This document shows positions 6,384 to 8,228 of a stretch of 8,228 bases of DNA, piece by piece. Location of the stretch: NCBI GenBank assembly GCA_032128395.1, contig JAQBGV010000065.1, positions 1-8,228 of the forward strand, read 5' to 3'. Position 1 is the stretch's first letter. Each line of letters begins with the position of its first letter. The notes beneath the pieces were generated by a model. It worked only from the letters and a program-made list of their open reading frames with translations. It searched no databases and had not been told where the DNA came from. The stretch comes from JAQBGV01 sp032128395 (GTDB taxonomy: Bacteria > Planctomycetota > UBA8108 > UBA1146). Both the position numbers and the translations under genes were made by a program.

Positions 6384-8228
6384 TCAATTCAGCACCAGGA
6401 GGAGGAGCAACGTCAGGAAGATGTAGAGCAGGTACGCGTGGATCCGTCCCCTCTGCAGCAGCCGGAACCAGGAGAACAGCCACGCCACCCCGCGCAGTCC
6501 GGGGATGATCGTGCGATCGAGGACCACATCGACGACCTCGCTCTGGTGTGCCGCTCTGGTCGGGAACATCCCGGTCACCGGTTCCATTGTGGTGCGCGGC
6601 AGGAGCACCCCGCGGAGGAACCGAACGATCTCCGCGGCGAACGACGAAGCGGTGTACTGCATCCGCGCGGATGGCGCCGCGTACCCGCAGCCCCAGGTGA
6701 CGAGGGGCTCGTGGACTCGGTCCCCGGCGCGCGAGGGAGCGGGGGTGGCGATGGCGATCGATCGGCGGCGGGCGAGGAAGATCGCACCGGTAGCGAACGC
6801 CACGAGCAGCGAGATCCCGGTGGCGGTGATCGCCCCGACCGGAAGGAGCGATGCGATCGCCGGGATCTCCGTCGTCACAGTGCCGAGCCCCGAGCCCGCC
6901 GCGCGCGGCAGCCAGTTCTCGACCGCCGCATCGAACCAGGGGGTGATGGTTCCCGGCAGAACCCCGATCCAGAGACAGGCGGCGCCGAGGACGAGGAGCG
7001 GGACGAGCGATGACCGAGGGGACTCCACCGCCGCCGCCGCACAGGAGTGACGCGGCTCTCCGAGGAACACCACGCCGAACACCTTCACGAAGCAGAGGAG
7101 CGCGAGCCCACCGATGAAGCCGAGCGCCGGGATCGCGATCAGCGGCGCCGCGCTCTCCCACCCCGAGGCGGTTCCGGCCTCGAACAGTCCGAGGAAGACC
7201 GCGAGCTCGCTGACGAATCCGTTCAACGGGGGCAGACCGCAGATCGCGACCGCCCCGATCAGGAATCCGAGTGCGGTGATGGGCATGCGTCGGGCGAGTC
7301 CGCCGAGCTGATCGATCTCCCGGGTGTGCGTCGCTCGGACCACCGAGCCGGCCGCGAGGAAGAGCAGCGCCTTGAAGAGGCCGTGGTTCCAGACATGGAG
7401 CAGCGCTCCTCCGAGCCCGAGGACGACCCACTCGATCTGCCCCGTGCTCCGACCGATGAGCGCGAGCCCGAGACCGATGAAGATGATCCCGATGTTCTCG
7501 ATGCTGTGGTAGGCGAGGAGCCGCTTCAGGTCGTGCTGCCCCAATGCGAAGGCGACCCCCAGGACTCCGGAGAGACACCCGAGCGAGATGAGCAGGGCCC
7601 CCCACCAGAGGGGCGGGTCCGGGATCAGCGCGCAGAACCGGACGACTCCGTACACCCCCATTTTGATCATCACTCCCGAGAGGATCGCCGAGATGTGGCT
7701 CGGGGACTGGGCGTGCGCGGCGGGGAGCCAGAACTGCAGGGGAAAGAGCCCCGCTTTCAGGCCGAATCCGAACAGCGCGAGGATGAAGAGCGCGTCCGCG
7801 GTCGCCGGGGAGAGTACGCCCGGAGCGAGCGGTGAGAGGGTGAGGCCCCCCGTGGTCGCGAACAGCACCGCGAAGAATGCAAAGAGCGCCAAGCTGCCGA
7901 GGTGGGTGGCCGCGAGGTAGATGAAGCTCGCCTCTCTCACCTCCGGTCGGCGTTCTTCGGTGGCGATGAGGAAGAACGCGGAGAGCGCCATCGCCTCCCA
8001 ACCCATCAGGAAGGCGATTCCGTTCTCTGCGCCGACCAGGAGCGCCATCCCGCCGACCAGGAGCCCGAAGAAGAACCGGAGCCGTCGACCGTACTCGGGG
8101 TGCTCCCCCTGAGACGGTGAGGAGAGCCCGTACCCCGAAGAGAGCCAGGAGATCAGGAAGATCGGCAGCAGGAAGATGCCGGCGAGCGGATCGACCCGGA
8201 TCGCCAGCTCCGCACCGGGGAGCGACCA
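6384..8228 (-). CDS. hyfB: antiporter-like membrane subunit (HyfB-like, NuoL/MrpA family), 5' end missing
   Basis: The frame is open from the right edge to a TGA at 6386-6384, giving 614 residues without the N-terminus. E. coli HyfB is about 672, so perhaps 60-80 residues are missing. The internal Met at 8048 is not the true start, because the frame upstream encodes family-typical sequence (RVDPLAGIFLLPIFLISW). Numbered from the right edge, the ion-path residues are E78 (MGWEAMAL), K158 (GFGLKAGLFPL), K189 (IKMGVYG), K235 and H241 (QHDLKRLLAYHS), H278, H282 and K286 (HVWNHGLFKALL). A NGFVSE motif follows. The C-terminal region has TWGCGY and RMQYTASSFA, diagnostic of HyfB/HycC, and a final lone helix. 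It should be the distal ion-pumping subunit. It is the first gene seen in the operon; upstream genes and the promoter are out of view. Confidence 0.93.
   Translation of the reverse strand, partial: WSLPGAELAIRVDPLAGIFLLPIFLISWLSSGYGLSSPSQGEHPEYGRRLRFFFGLLVGGMALLVGAENGIAFLMGWEAMALSAFFLIATEERRPEVREASFIYLAATHLGSLALFAFFAVLFATTGGLTLSPLAPGVLSPATADALFILALFGFGLKAGLFPLQFWLPAAHAQSPSHISAILSGVMIKMGVYGVVRFCALIPDPPLWWGALLISLGCLSGVLGVAFALGQHDLKRLLAYHSIENIGIIFIGLGLALIGRSTGQIEWVVLGLGGALLHVWNHGLFKALLFLAAGSVVRATHTREIDQLGGLARRMPITALGFLIGAVAICGLPPLNGFVSELAVFLGLFEAGTASGWESAAPLIAIPALGFIGGLALLCFVKVFGVVFLGEPRHSCAAAAVESPRSSLVPLLVLGAACLWIGVLPGTITPWFDAAVENWLPRAAGSGLGTVTTEIPAIASLLPVGAITATGISLLVAFATGAIFLARRRSIAIATPAPSRAGDRVHEPLVTWGCGYAAPSARMQYTASSFAAEIVRFLRGVLLPRTTMEPVTGMFPTRAAHQSEVVDVVLDRTIIPGLRGVAWLFSWFRLLQRGRIHAYLLYIFLTLLLLLVLN

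Noticed and set aside
6370..8001. 543-codon minus-strand open frame in another phase of hyfB
   Set aside because: Arg/Pro/Gly-rich shadow frame; the real frame carries all the HyfB motifs.
8031..8062. Short direct repeat of CGCCGACCAGGAGC near the right end
   Set aside because: It reflects two LLVG peptide segments in hyfB (LLVGGMALLVG) and is ordinary coding sequence.
1030..8228. Annotation as a functional [NiFe] hydrogenase-4 or as NADH dehydrogenase (complex I)
   Set aside because: All four Ni-Fe cysteines are missing, which rules out the first. Gene order, HyfE, the HyfB-type C-terminus and the absence of NADH-module genes argue against the second.

Overview
The window comes from a GC-rich bacterial genome (about two-thirds G+C by eye). 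Its main content is a leftward operon of at least six genes (about 1030 to past 8228) for a membrane complex of the complex I / group 4 [NiFe] hydrogenase superfamily. The first bases carry the end of a secreted-type protein with a dockerin/EF-hand calcium loop and a Pro/Cys-rich tail. As I recall, tails of this form are common in Planctomycetota and some related environmental lineages, so that phylum is a reasonable but unproven guess.

Layout: 1-164 (+) 3' end of the dockerin-like gene. 165-368 intergenic, with a weak hairpin and a possible promoter. 369-911 (+) a DUF1579-family protein. 912-1029 a short convergent intergenic region with an inverted repeat. Then, on the minus strand in transcription order (right to left): hyfB-like (8228-6384, 5' end outside the window), hyfC-like (6373-5459), hyfE-like (5453-4812), hyfF-like (4809-3373), hyfG-like (3376-1823) and a fused hyfH/hyfI-like gene (1797-1030). 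Gaps are 10, 5, 2, -4 and 25 nt, so this is one co-transcribed and partly translationally coupled unit. Its promoter lies beyond the right edge.

How the genes fit together: HyfB and HyfF are antiporter-like (NuoL/M/N, MrpA/D) ion-translocating subunits. HyfC is the NuoH-like membrane anchor and HyfE a NuoK-containing membrane subunit. HyfG is a NuoC-NuoD fusion, and the last gene carries a 2[4Fe-4S] ferredoxin domain fused to the NuoB-like subunit. The complex should move electrons through three [4Fe-4S] clusters to the HyfG/HyfC interface and couple this to ion transport.

The key observation is that HyfG has lost all four cysteines that bind the Ni-Fe centre in true hydrogenases. CGIC is replaced by AGDT, and the C-terminal DPCxxC by NLSYSG. 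The protein stops three residues after the last of these positions, with no maturation propeptide. The operon therefore encodes an energy-converting-hydrogenase-related (Ehr-type) complex, not a hydrogenase. To my knowledge such complexes are known as a group but their physiological substrate is not established.
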